Below, in pieces: positions 42,772 to 50,514 of a stretch of DNA of 64,000 nt. The stretch spans positions 310,001 through 374,000 of the forward strand of contig JBMNGH010000011.1 in NCBI GenBank assembly GCA_050949725.1, given 5' to 3'. The notes beneath the pieces were generated by a model, which was given only the letters and a program-made list of their open reading frames with translations, had not been told where the DNA came from and did not search any database. This stretch comes from JBMNGH01 sp050949725 (lineage in GTDB: Bacteria > Bacillota > Thermosediminibacteria > Thermosediminibacterales > Tepidanaerobacteraceae). Each line of letters opens with the position of its first letter. Within the stretch, counting starts at the first letter, position 1. A program made the translations under genes and the position numbers.

Positions 42772-44380
42772 ATACTCACCCATAGAGATAATTGAAGCAT
42801 TTGGCGAAAGTGTAACTAGGATCGAGCCTAATAGAAAGTCTCAGGAATGGACAGAGAAGCTAACACACCCGAATATGTGTAGCTTTATGAAGGGTGTACT
42901 TGAGGAAATAATGGAAGAAAACATTTGTGAGGTGGTGCTTGTAAATTGCTGTGACAGCATTAGGAGACTTTATGATATCATAAAAAAAAGTGTTAACTTT
43001 GTGTTTTTGGTAGACCTACCTCGAAAAACGGATGAACATGCTTACCGACTATTTTCAAACGAAATTTATAGATTGATAAGGGAATATGAAGCTTATAAAG
43101 GTAAGCAGTTTTCTTTAGACGATTTTAAAAATATTTTAAAAGATAAACAAAAAAAACGAAGCTGGACAATTGATGTAGATTGTATAGGTGTTTTAGGTGC
43201 CAGGTTTAAGGAAGAAATACTAAATGATATTGAGGCAAAAAGCCGCCTGAATGTGATTAATTTTACGTGCACGGGGAACACGAGATTTAAAGGGGATATT
43301 CTGGAAGGGCAGGATGTGATACTTGATTATGCCAGATCCCTTTTAAATTCTCAAGCCTGTATGAGAATGGCTGAACGGAATCTGGATTTTTTGAAAGATG
43401 TGGATATCAAAGGGATAATATATAATACCGTTAAGTTTTGCGATTTTTATTCGTTTGAATACTCATCGTTAAAAAAGAAACTAAATATTCCTATTTTAAA
43501 GCTTGAGACTGATTACACGGATTCGGGAAGCGGCCAACTGGCCACGAGGATAGATGCGTTTTTGGAAACACTTGGAGCAAAAAAGAGTGATACAATTTTC
43601 AAGAAGGGCAAATACTTTGCTGGCATTGACAGTGGGTCTACGTCTACCAATGTGGTCATATTAAATGAGAATAAAGATATTGTGTCGTATGCAATATGTT
43701 TGACAGGAGCAAAATCCCTAGACAGTATATATAAAGCGTTTAGTGAAGCACTCAAAAAGGCAGATTTACAAGAAGGTGATATACATAGGGTTGTTTCCAC
43801 AGGTTACGGCAGGAGAGGGGTACCTTTTTCAGATGATTTTGTAACCGAAATTACTTGTCATGGAAAAGGGGCATTCTATTTACAAAAAGAAATCAGAACT
43901 ATAATAGATATCGGTGGTCAAGACAGTAAAGTTATAAGACTGAACGATTCAGGTTCTGTTGTTGATTTTGTCATGAACGATAAGTGTTCGGCAGGCACTG
44001 GCAGGTTTTTGGAAGTGATGGCAAAGACACTGGAAGTATCCATCGATGAACTAGCATCTTTCGGTCCTGACTATGAAGAAGATATTCGCATTACCAACAT
44101 GTGTACCGTATTTGCAGAATCAGAAGTAATATCTCTGATAGCACAAAACAAGGATAAAAGGGATATCATACATGCCCTTAACAAGTCCATTTCAACAAAA
44201 ACCATGTCACTTTTAGACAGATTAGGAAGATGCGGCAAATACATGATGACCGGAGGAGTAGCAAAGAACTACGGGGTTGTCCATGAAATAGAACGTAGAT
44301 TGGGAGAAAAGGTCATTATTCCATTTGAGCCGCAAATCATAGGAGCTTTGGGTGCGGCGCTGATTGCGGCTGGTGAGTAG
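42752..44380 (+). CDS. Fusion of 2-hydroxyacyl-CoA dehydratase-like domain and BcrAD/HgdC-type activator ATPase
   Basis: 542 residues in two parts. Residues ~1-285: a second dehydratase-like component (CKYSPIEIIEAFGES, VLVNCCDSIRRLYDII, LETDYTDSGSGQLATRIDAF). Residues ~290-542: the ASKHA-fold activator, with YFAGIDSGSTSTNVVIL, DIGGQDSKVI, NDKCSAGTGRFLEVMA (cluster-bridging Cys of the dimer) and MTGGVAKNYGVV. Activators are usually free ~260-residue dimers, so joining to a dehydratase half is notable. ATG 42752 lies eight bases after AGGGG. Together with the preceding gene it gives all parts needed for a radical dehydratase or reductase. Confidence 0.82.
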   Translation: MVGYICKYSPIEIIEAFGESVTRIEPNRKSQEWTEKLTHPNMCSFMKGVLEEIMEENICEVVLVNCCDSIRRLYDIIKKSVNFVFLVDLPRKTDEHAYRLFSNEIYRLIREYEAYKGKQFSLDDFKNILKDKQKKRSWTIDVDCIGVLGARFKEEILNDIEAKSRLNVINFTCTGNTRFKGDILEGQDVILDYARSLLNSQACMRMAERNLDFLKDVDIKGIIYNTVKFCDFYSFEYSSLKKKLNIPILKLETDYTDSGSGQLATRIDAFLETLGAKKSDTIFKKGKYFAGIDSGSTSTNVVILNENKDIVSYAICLTGAKSLDSIYKAFSEALKKADLQEGDIHRVVSTGYGRRGVPFSDDFVTEITCHGKGAFYLQKEIRTIIDIGGQDSKVIRLNDSGSVVDFVMNDKCSAGTGRFLEVMAKTLEVSIDELASFGPDYEEDIRITNMCTVFAESEVISLIAQNKDKRDIIHALNKSISTKTMSLLDRLGRCGKYMMTGGVAKNYGVVHEIERRLGEKVIIPFEPQIIGALGAALIAAGE

Positions 44381-44386
44381 GACAAT

Positions 44387-44415
44387 TTGATTTTGAAAAT
44401 ATCTTCGGCTATAAT
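44387..44415 (+). promoter_or_regulatory. serS promoter
   Basis: TTGATT (44387-44392), 17-base spacer, TATAAT (44410-44415), just upstream of the T-box leader. Confidence 0.75.
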
Positions 44416-44436
44416 ATAATAACAAACAAGGGAAAA

Positions 44437-44653
44437 ATACGATTGCGATGACAGGGAAAAGTACATACGGTTTTTTTCTAGAGAGCCGGTGGGTGGTGAA
44501 AGCCGGTAAAAAACCGTATGGAATTCCGCCCTCAAGCAGCACATTGGGTGCCGGTTCCCAAGTTAAGGGATTCCGTTATTGTAATGAAGTTTAAATAAGG
44601 GTGGCAACGCGGGAATCCTCTCGCCCCTTTTACTGGGGTGAGAGGATTTTTTA
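44437..44653 (+). promoter_or_regulatory. T-box leader of serS (tRNA-Ser sensing)
   Basis: The T-box sequence AAGGGTGGCAACGCGGG is at 44597-44613, followed by a strong terminator: ATCCTCTCGCCCC (44615-44627) with GGGGTGAGAGGAT (44635-44647) and TTTTT. Stem I begins near 44440 (GCGATGACAGGGAAAAGTA) and carries GAGAGCCGGTGGGTGGTG. The specifier is probably TCC (serine) in GGAATTCCGCC near 44520-44530. Uncharged tRNA-Ser would favour the antiterminator. Confidence 0.92.
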
Positions 44654-44676
44654 TAAAACAAACGGAGGGAAAGAAC

Positions 44677-45963
44677 ATGCTAGACATAAAATTTATCAGA
44701 AAAAACCCTGAGGTGATAAGACAAGCCTTGAATAAAAGGGGGAGCACTGCCGAAATCGATGAGTTTTTAAAACTGGACGAAGAACGCCGTGAGCTGTTGT
44801 TCGAGGTTGAGCGATTGAAGAGTAGAAGAAACAAAGAATCAGAAGAAATCGCCAGGAGGAAAAAATCGGGCCAAAATACAGATGAGCAAATCGCCCAAAT
44901 GAGAGAAGTATCACAAAAAATTAAGCACATGGATGAAAAGATCTCTCAAATTGAAGCAAATATACAATCGATTATCCTTACAATTCCCAATATACCTGAC
45001 GACACAGTGCCGGAAGGTGCCTCCGAGGAGGCCAACGTTCAGGTCCGCCGTTGGGGATTGCCGAGAAATTTTGATTTTGACCCAAAGCCCCACTGGGAAA
45101 TAGGCGAGCACCTTGACATTTTAGATTTTAATCGAGCAGGTAAGATTACGGGATCCAGATTTGCGGTTTATAAAGGAATGGGTGCCAGGCTGGAAAGGGC
45201 TCTCGTAAACTTCATGCTTGACATTCATGTCGAAAAGCATAAATACAAGGAGATTTTTCCACCATTTATAGTAAATCGTGAGAGTATGACAGGGACAGGA
45301 CAACTGCCCAAGTTTGAGGAGGATGCTTTCAGCTTACACAATAACAACGATTACTTCCTGATACCTACTGCCGAAGTGCCCGTGACAAACCTGCACAGGG
45401 ATGAGATTATTTCAAAAGAGGACCTTCCGCTCTATTATGTTGCATACAGTGGTTGCTTTAGGGCTGAAGCAGGTTCTGCAGGCAGGGATACTAGAGGTTT
45501 AATAAGACAACATCAATTTAATAAGGTCGAGTTGGTAAAGTTTACAGAACCGGATACCTCTATGGAAGAACTCGAAAAACTGACAAATGATGCAGAAGAG
45601 GTTCTTCAGGTACTCGGTCTTCCATATAGGGTCGTAGTTCTTTGCACAGGGGATTTGGGTTTTTCTTCAGCCAAAACATATGATATCGAGGTCTGGATGC
45701 CCAGCTACAATAGATATGTAGAGATTTCCTCCTGTAGTAATTTCAAGGATTTCCAGGCACGCAGGGCCAGAATCCAGTATAGACCGGCAAAAGGAGTTAA
45801 AGCACAATTTGTTCATACCTTAAACGGTTCAGGTGTTGCAGTCGGCAGGACGACTGCTGCCATACTTGAAAATTTCCAGCAACGGGATGGGTCAGTCAAG
45901 ATTCCCGAGGCGCTCCAAAAATACATGGGAGGAATTGATACGATTATTAAACCAACAACTTAA
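44677..45963 (+). CDS. serS: Seryl-tRNA synthetase
   Basis: Class II synthetase charging tRNA-Ser (and tRNA-Sec). 428 residues: N-terminal long coiled-coil arm (residues ~30-100) that holds the tRNA long arm, then motif 2 CFRAEAGSAGRDTRGLIRQHQFNKVE (part quoted) and motif 3 GVAVGRTTAAILENFQ. ATG 44677 with GGAGGG; the upstream in-frame GTG lies inside the leader terminator. Controlled by the T-box above. Confidence 0.97.
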   Translation: MLDIKFIRKNPEVIRQALNKRGSTAEIDEFLKLDEERRELLFEVERLKSRRNKESEEIARRKKSGQNTDEQIAQMREVSQKIKHMDEKISQIEANIQSIILTIPNIPDDTVPEGASEEANVQVRRWGLPRNFDFDPKPHWEIGEHLDILDFNRAGKITGSRFAVYKGMGARLERALVNFMLDIHVEKHKYKEIFPPFIVNRESMTGTGQLPKFEEDAFSLHNNNDYFLIPTAEVPVTNLHRDEIISKEDLPLYYVAYSGCFRAEAGSAGRDTRGLIRQHQFNKVELVKFTEPDTSMEELEKLTNDAEEVLQVLGLPYRVVVLCTGDLGFSSAKTYDIEVWMPSYNRYVEISSCSNFKDFQARRARIQYRPAKGVKAQFVHTLNGSGVAVGRTTAAILENFQQRDGSVKIPEALQKYMGGIDTIIKPTT

Positions 45964-45984
45964 GTTTACATTTATAAAAGAAAC

Positions 45985-46018
45985 GGGGATAGAGTATTGT
46001 TAAAGACATTCTATCCCC
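45985..46018 (+). terminator. Hairpin after serS
   Basis: GGGGATAGA (45985-45993) pairs with TCTATCCCC (46010-46018). No strong T run follows; moderate confidence as a terminator. Confidence 0.55.
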
Positions 46019-46053
46019 ATGAATTATTGTGTGACTCATTTTATGTTTTTAGT

Positions 46054-46296
46054 TTATTTTCTGTATACGCCATCCGAATCGGTATACTCCGAACCTGACT
46101 GTACAAAGGTTTTGCAGCACGTTTCCATACAGGAAGATACAGGAGTTTGTGATGCGTTGGTTGCCTGAGGGGCATCGAAGCTATCCGGCATTGTGTCCCC
46201 CATTTTATCAGATGTAATCATGATTTCGGATGCATCACAGATATTTCCGCTTCTCCAGTAATGACAATTGGCAACACTGCAGTATATTCTTGCCAT
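46054..46296 (-). CDS. DUF1540 protein
   Basis: 80 residues with cysteines spaced as in DUF1540 (IYCSVANCHYWRSGNICDAS at the start; CMETCCKTF near the end), likely binding a metal. These small proteins are common in Clostridia, some with two domains; function unknown. ATG 46296 follows AAGGAGG. Monocistronic, convergent with serS. Confidence 0.8.
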   Translation of the reverse strand: MARIYCSVANCHYWRSGNICDASEIMITSDKMGDTMPDSFDAPQATNASQTPVSSCMETCCKTFVQSGSEYTDSDGVYRK

Positions 46297-46500
46297 AAAA
46301 GAGCCTCCTTGCAATATAAATTTTTACTATTTAAATATAGTTTGGCATTTTCGCCGCAGGATATTCAACGAAGTGGCCATATAAATATCTGATAGTTTAC
46401 TGGATAGTCTGTTGCCAATAATCAACTTAGTGTCCACGTCTATTTTCCCTATAAAACTAATTTTATTTATGCTCATCATAGACGTTTTATCAAAATTATT

Positions 46501-46523
46501 AAAAAAAAGCGGGTATCCCCGCT
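46501..46523 (-). terminator. Terminator of the 46.5-kb permease gene
   Basis: AGCGGG (46508-46513), TATC, CCCGCT (46518-46523); on the minus strand followed by TTTTTTTT. Confidence 0.85.
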
Positions 46524-46527
46524 AAGT

Positions 46528-47913
46528 TTACATAAAAATGATCACACCGATAATTGTCGATACTATCATTCCGATTACTACTGGAATAAAATTCTTGCGC
46601 ACAAGGTCGAGTACAGGCACCCCTACTATTCCTGCTACAGCTACAAGAGAGCTCCAAGCAACAATCGTTCCCCCTCCTGACCATATGGCACCGATTTGAC
46701 CAATTGACGCAAGTGCAGCGGCGACCTGCTGGTTTCCCGCGGCCATGGCACCCCCAAGGGTCCCGGTCATCGGGAGACCGGAGAAACCGGAACCGTCAAG
46801 GCCCGTAATAATGCCAAGCACAAGCATGCCGAATGCTGAGAGAAAGCCTTGTGCGGGTATGGCTTGAGCCATCATTTGTCCGATATCAAAAAGATATCCC
46901 GGAGCACCTTCACCCATAATTCTAACGACCGTTTCAGGATTTCCCAAGAAAAAGAATCCTGCTATCGGCAGAATCTGGCCCATTATTTTAAATGAGAAGA
47001 CAAGGCCTTCTGTGAGATGGTCTGCTATAATGTCAAGCCCCTTAAAGCCATTTACCAAAAGGGTTGCCACTGTCATAATAAGAATTGCAGTGCCGCCCAA
47101 GAGTGCCGAAGCATCTCCGCCGGTAATATCAAATACAAACATTGATACGATAACCCCTGCCATAGCAATGACAAGGAGCCACCTTAGGAAGGATGCATAA
47201 ACAGTTCCCTTTTTGTTGGGAGTCTGGTTTTTATCATCTATATCTTGAGCAGCAGTCCTTTCTTCGGGGTTTGCACTTTGAAACTGCTTAAAGTCTTTTT
47301 TCATCATAAAGTAAGCAATTCCTATCGCGACAATACCTGTGATAAGTGAAAGGACTGCAACAGTGCTTGTTACCATTGTGACGGGAATTCCAGCAGACTT
47401 TGCAGAAAGGATGTTGGCGCCTTGAATAACCATGTCCCCTGAAAGAGCCATTCCTTGGCCTGCCAGGGCAAGAGCAACCGCAGCAGCCATTGGCGGAAGA
47501 CCAACTTTTATGGCAACAGGTACAAGCAACGCTCCTATTAGAGGTACTGCAGGTGTTGGCCAGAAAAACAGTGAAACCACGTAAGTAGAAACGACTATTA
47601 CCCAAAAACTGATTCCCGGAGAAATCATGAGTTTTTTAAGTGGAGCTACAAGAAGTTGATCTGCACCTGTTACACTGAGTGATTTAAGCATAGCGACCAT
47701 TAGACCGATTATTACGAAAATGCTGCCCAATTCAACTAAAGCAGCAATGTTTGCATTAAATACTGTCATAACTGCTCCAACAACAGAACCTCTAAAGATT
47801 AGACCTATTAAAAATGTAGAAACTATGCATGGTATTACCACGTTTTTCCGTAATATCATTGTTAAAACGACTGCCAATGTCCCAAGAGCATATATCCAGT
47901 GTGCGATAGTCAT
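46528..47913 (-). CDS. Large multi-pass permease (ion-transporter superfamily-like)
   Basis: 461 residues, about twelve membrane helices in two halves with a polar loop near the middle (FQSANPEERTAAQDIDD). Pieces such as FFWPTPAVPLIGALLVPVAI, GQGMALSGDMVIQGANILS and GLDGSGFSGLPMTGTLGGAM resemble hairpin loops of the ArsB/NhaD, DcuC and GntP-type IT superfamily; I cannot name a substrate (organic anion or Na+/H+ exchange both fit). ATG 47913 is preferred with GGGGGG upstream. A 10-codon ORF with a strong site precedes it by 50 bp, and a perfect 20-bp palindrome lies ~190 bp upstream, so it is probably regulated. Confidence 0.75.
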   Translation of the reverse strand: MTIAHWIYALGTLAVVLTMILRKNVVIPCIVSTFLIGLIFRGSVVGAVMTVFNANIAALVELGSIFVIIGLMVAMLKSLSVTGADQLLVAPLKKLMISPGISFWVIVVSTYVVSLFFWPTPAVPLIGALLVPVAIKVGLPPMAAAVALALAGQGMALSGDMVIQGANILSAKSAGIPVTMVTSTVAVLSLITGIVAIGIAYFMMKKDFKQFQSANPEERTAAQDIDDKNQTPNKKGTVYASFLRWLLVIAMAGVIVSMFVFDITGGDASALLGGTAILIMTVATLLVNGFKGLDIIADHLTEGLVFSFKIMGQILPIAGFFFLGNPETVVRIMGEGAPGYLFDIGQMMAQAIPAQGFLSAFGMLVLGIITGLDGSGFSGLPMTGTLGGAMAAGNQQVAAALASIGQIGAIWSGGGTIVAWSSLVAVAGIVGVPVLDLVRKNFIPVVIGMIVSTIIGVIIFM

Positions 47914-47963
47914 TATACTTCCCCCCAAGAAAATAAATGTTATTTAAAAGATTTCAAATCCAA

Positions 47964-47996
47964 TTACTCAACACAAACTGCATTTTGTCTGGCCAT
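47964..47996 (-). CDS. 10-residue leader ORF (MARQNAVCVE)
   Basis: AAGGAGGTG sits five bases before ATG 47996, a consensus binding site, and the frame stops TAA after ten codons. It lies between the presumed promoter and the permease gene, spacing 50 bp. No run of repeated amino-acid codons is present, so a classical attenuator peptide is not evident. Reality is inferred from the unusually good translation start. Confidence 0.5.
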   Translation of the reverse strand: MARQNAVCVE

Positions 47997-48097
47997 TTTT
48001 CACCTCCTTATCTGACATTAAAATATATGGAAAGATTTGTTTATCGCATAATTATGTTTATTAGTTTTTTTGTGAATATCAGCCTTAAATAATATTC

Positions 48098-48117
48098 AAG
48101 ATAAGTTAACTTATCTT
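48098..48117. promoter_or_regulatory. Perfect 20-bp palindrome (operator candidate)
   Basis: AAGATAAGTTAACTTATCTT is self-complementary over its whole length. It lies in the divergent region between the permease leader and tRNA-Thr, closer to the former's presumed promoter. Confidence 0.5.
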
Positions 48118-48194
48118 TACCAGCATATGCGTTTAACTAGGTTATTGTTACATTTTTTTATTACTCTTTATATATTAAAGTATCGACCATAGTG

Positions 48195-48223
48195 TTGACT
48201 AAACTGGCCAGACGAGTTAAAAT
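48195..48223 (+). promoter_or_regulatory. Promoter of tRNA-Thr
   Basis: TTGACT (48195-48200), 17-base spacer, TAAAAT (48218-48223), 13 bp before the mature tRNA. Confidence 0.75.
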
Positions 48224-48235
48224 AATATCTGCCGA

Positions 48236-48310
48236 GCTGATGTGGCTCAGGGGTAGAGCAGCGCACTCGTAATGCGCAGGTCGTCGGTTCGAATCCGACC
48301 ATCAGCTCCA
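48236..48310 (+). tRNA. tRNA-Thr (anticodon CGT)
   Basis: 75 nt including an encoded CCA. Acceptor GCTGATG/CATCAGC, D-arm GGCTCAGGGGTAGAGC, anticodon stem GCGCA/TGCGC around CTCGTAA, T-loop GTTCGAATC with stems GTCGG/CCGAC. Anticodon CGT reads ACG. Single, not in a cluster. Confidence 0.96.
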
Positions 48311-48322
48311 GAAGAAAACAAG

Positions 48323-48347
48323 ACCCCGCAACGATTTGCGGGGTTTA
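48323..48347 (+). terminator. Terminator after tRNA-Thr
   Basis: ACCCCGCA (48323-48330) pairs with TGCGGGGT (48337-48344) and is followed by TTATCT. Confidence 0.8.
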
Positions 48348-48535
48348 TCTGTTCTACTTTGTTATATGTCCCTGTTGGTTGGATTTTTATAAGGTCCATT
48401 GATCAATTAATCTGACTATAATAAAGGAATTCGTACATTAATTTGGACTTAACTCGGTTCTTTTTTATCTTATGTTATAAACTATGGAATTTAGGTATAT
48501 TTTTCTCAAAATAGGAATCAGAGGAAGGGAATTAT

Positions 48536-48753
48536 TTAGCCAAAAAGCCAATAATAATATTTTTGAGCATTGTTTTCCTTATTATTTTTATCAACCCAGC
48601 TTTTGCGGCTCAACCCATAAAAGTCACTGTAGATGGTTTAAAAACTGGAATTTGATGGTTCTCGGGTTCTCAATAATGGGAGGGCATTGGTCCCTTTCCG
48701 GATATTTTTGAGAACTAGGGGCTGAAGTGCAATGGAACAATAATTTAAAATAA
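48536..48753 (+). pseudogene. Stalk-domain (copper amine oxidase N-terminal-like) secreted protein, remnant
   Basis: Frame 1 (48542-48655) encodes KKPIIIFLSIVFLIIFINPA, a signal peptide ending AFAA, then QPIKVTVDGLKTG, the start of a copper amine oxidase N-terminal-like (stalk) domain. Frame 2 from ~48652 gives FDGSRVLNNGRALVPF and RIFLRTRG, and a third frame EVQWNNNLK, stop at 48751-48753. At least two frameshifts; no start codon in phase. Such domains occur in many Clostridial cell-surface proteins. The rest of the 48348-48861 gap appears empty. Confidence 0.7.
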
Positions 48754-48861
48754 ATAACAAAACTAGCAACTACAAACAGATTTGACGCCAATTCCATTTA
48801 CATGGCATTGGATAACAATAGGTTCTTGATAAGTTAAACTAAAGATAGGAAATTCTTCTCC

Positions 48862-49161
48862 TTATTTCCTGCTCTTAGCCCTGATGTTTTCAAGGTTGTC
48901 GTTTATTAATCTCCAGCTTCCCATAGCTGACGTAGTTATTAATATCCCATTTATAAAGTATAACGGTAGATTTATTGCCCTAAACTCTTCTCTTACAATA
49001 CTTGTGAAAATAACAATCACTTCCCCGATTATAAAGACGAGCCATCTTGTTGGTAGTGGTTTAAAACATTTAATTTCTTTAATAAATTCTACAACAAGTA
49101 TTGTGGCTGTAACAGCTCCGGTGAGAGTTCCAAGGGAAAGGTAAGTAAATTGTCCCCACAT
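48862..49161 (-). CDS. Small membrane protein downstream of split sigma genes
   Basis: 99 residues with three hydrophobic segments (YLSLGTLTGAVTATILVVEF, WLVFIIGEVIVIFTSIV, LYFINGILITTSAMG), polar tail. No family recognised; the pattern resembles small phage-holin-like membrane proteins that accompany sigma/HTH pairs in Firmicutes. GAGGGGG precedes the ATGs at 49167/49161. It is the third gene of the leftward unit headed by the c-di-GMP riboswitch, 120 bp after the sigma gene, and could be an anti-sigma or an effector; that is inference from position only. Confidence 0.6.
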   Translation of the reverse strand: MWGQFTYLSLGTLTGAVTATILVVEFIKEIKCFKPLPTRWLVFIIGEVIVIFTSIVREEFRAINLPLYFINGILITTSAMGSWRLINDNLENIRAKSRK

Positions 49162-49281
49162 GTTCATCCCCCTCAAAATTGTTAATTATTTTTTTCAAAA
49201 GCTATACAGCACAATTCTAATATATTAGTGAATTTTTGTTTTAATTGCTTTAAGGTTTGGTCGAATATATATTTTTGTGTA

Positions 49282-49707
49282 TTAACTTATATAGCGTATC
49301 AAATGTTTCTTCATTTTTTTTAACGCTCTGTTCTTAATCCTGTTAGCAGCTGGCTGTGAGATACCCAATTTTTCTGCTGCTACTTGCTCGGTTAACTCCT
49401 GGAAAAAAATCATTTGAATTATTTTTTGTTGTTTTGATGTCAAGTGTGATAAAATCTGCTCAATGTTTATCTTATCTTCTATTTTTGATACCATATTGTT
49501 ACTATCAGCGACTATATCAATCATTTCTACGGAATTTCCTTCCGCATCATAAATAGATTTATTTAGTATCAACATTTCGTGCTGGTTCAAGTTTCGCTGT
49601 TTTTTAGCTATTTTCCAAGCCTTACGTTTAATACCTGTTATGTACCATGATGTTATACTTGCCTCTTCGATATCCCGGTTAGAATATTCTGATAAAATAT
49701 ACGCCAT
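49282..49707 (-). CDS. Sigma-70 family factor, region-4 half (SigO-like)
   Basis: 141 residues. The C-terminal part is a clear sigma region 4: LSHLTSKQQKIIQMIFFQEL, TEQVAAEKLGISQPAANRIKNRA with the helix-turn-helix that reads the -35 element. The N-terminal ~60 residues (YITGIKRKAWKIAKKQR) do not contain a region 2, which a lone sigma needs for -10 recognition and core binding. A region-2-like protein is encoded just upstream, so the two may form one split factor, as SigO and RsoA do in Bacillus subtilis. AAAGGAGGGTGG precedes ATG 49707. Confidence 0.8.
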   Translation of the reverse strand: MAYILSEYSNRDIEEASITSWYITGIKRKAWKIAKKQRNLNQHEMLILNKSIYDAEGNSVEMIDIVADSNNMVSKIEDKINIEQILSHLTSKQQKIIQMIFFQELTEQVAAEKLGISQPAANRIKNRALKKMKKHLIRYIS

Positions 49708-49798
49708 TTCACCACCCTCCTTTTAATTAATTCTCCTGTACTGTATTAAAGAGAGTGTAGGTACATGTTTTTATAACCTATCATAGCAATAATCCCTT

Positions 49799-50056
49799 TT
49801 ATTTTGTCGTGTTATTATTTTTATTGGCTGATAAAAACTTTTCAAGCTCCTCCCTGCCCAATCTTTTTTCTTCTTTATATTTCATCGTGGCATTAATTAT
49901 CCATTCTACAATTTCTGAGAAAGCATCTTCACTGCCAAGGCGATGAGCATACTTATTAATAATCGGTTTAAACCGTTCAATCACCTCGTTAAGAGCATCT
50001 TTATCGCCGTTTTGAGCTTTGAATATGAGTTCTTTTAGCTTTGCTTTCTTTCTCAT
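49799..50056 (-). CDS. Helix-turn-helix (HTH_16) protein, region-2-like half of a split sigma factor
   Basis: 85 residues. IFKAQNGDKDALNEVIERFKPIINKYAHRLG and EDAFSEIVEWIINATMKYK (quoted in parts) match the start of sigma region 2 (the conserved FxPLI-like core-binding helix) as in the HTH_16/RsoA family. It lacks any region 4, which is supplied by the next gene 92 bp downstream. First gene after the c-di-GMP riboswitch. Start ATG 50056. Confidence 0.75.
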   Translation of the reverse strand: MRKKAKLKELIFKAQNGDKDALNEVIERFKPIINKYAHRLGSEDAFSEIVEWIINATMKYKEEKRLGREELEKFLSANKNNNTTK

Positions 50057-50103
50057 AATTATCAGTCCCTTATCATCAAGCTTTTTTCTATGTCAAAAGA
50101 GAC

Positions 50104-50136
50104 AAAAAGACCCGCTTATCAGAAAAATGGCGGGCA
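50104..50136 (-). terminator. Expression-platform hairpin of the c-di-GMP riboswitch
   Basis: Read leftward: CCCGC (50134-50130), 14-base loop, GCGGG (50115-50111), then TCTTTTTGTCTCTTTT. The stem is short (5-6 bp), so switching by alternative pairing with the aptamer 3' side is plausible. Confidence 0.55.
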
Positions 50137-50146
50137 TTAGATATAA

Positions 50147-50225
50147 CCGGCAGCCAGGCTATCATAGTGCAAGCACTTTAGACCCTCTAGCTTTGCGCCC
50201 TTATCTTTCGATAAGTTTGCCTTTG
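50147..50225 (-). promoter_or_regulatory. Cyclic-di-GMP-I (GEMM) riboswitch
   Basis: Read leftward the aptamer has all class I landmarks in order: GGCAAAC (50221-50215), a stem ATC-GAAA-GAT, GGGCGCAAAGC, the GAGGGTCTAA joining segment, a stem AGTG...CACT, and GATAGCCTGGCTGCC, with GGCA/TGCC closing P1 (50149 end). It lies ~90 bp upstream of the HTH_16 gene with a terminator-like hairpin between them. Confidence 0.88.
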
Positions 50226-50514
50226 TCACTAGTATTTTGTTTTCTCTTGACTACAATTTAATCTTCGTAATATTCAATATTAAACATTTTTCTTTCATTT
50301 CCTGCCGGTAATTTCCAACTTACGTATTTTTTTTTGACGTGTCCAACGTGAAGTGCAACATAATATGACTTCCAGTGGAATCTGCATTTATTTGGTTAAA
50401 ACAAACACAAAACAGAGAACCGGTCCCTTGTTTTATTTGGTTGCCGTTTATAAATCCAAAATTTTCTGATACAATATTAATTATCCTGACAGTATTTTTG
50501 AAAAGAGGTATACC

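Noticed and set aside
48862..50056. Prophage or conjugative element fragment
   Set aside because: HTH_16 and small membrane proteins occur on mobile elements, but no integrase, relaxase, capsid or attachment site is nearby, and the riboswitch-led gene order fits a chromosomal regulator better.
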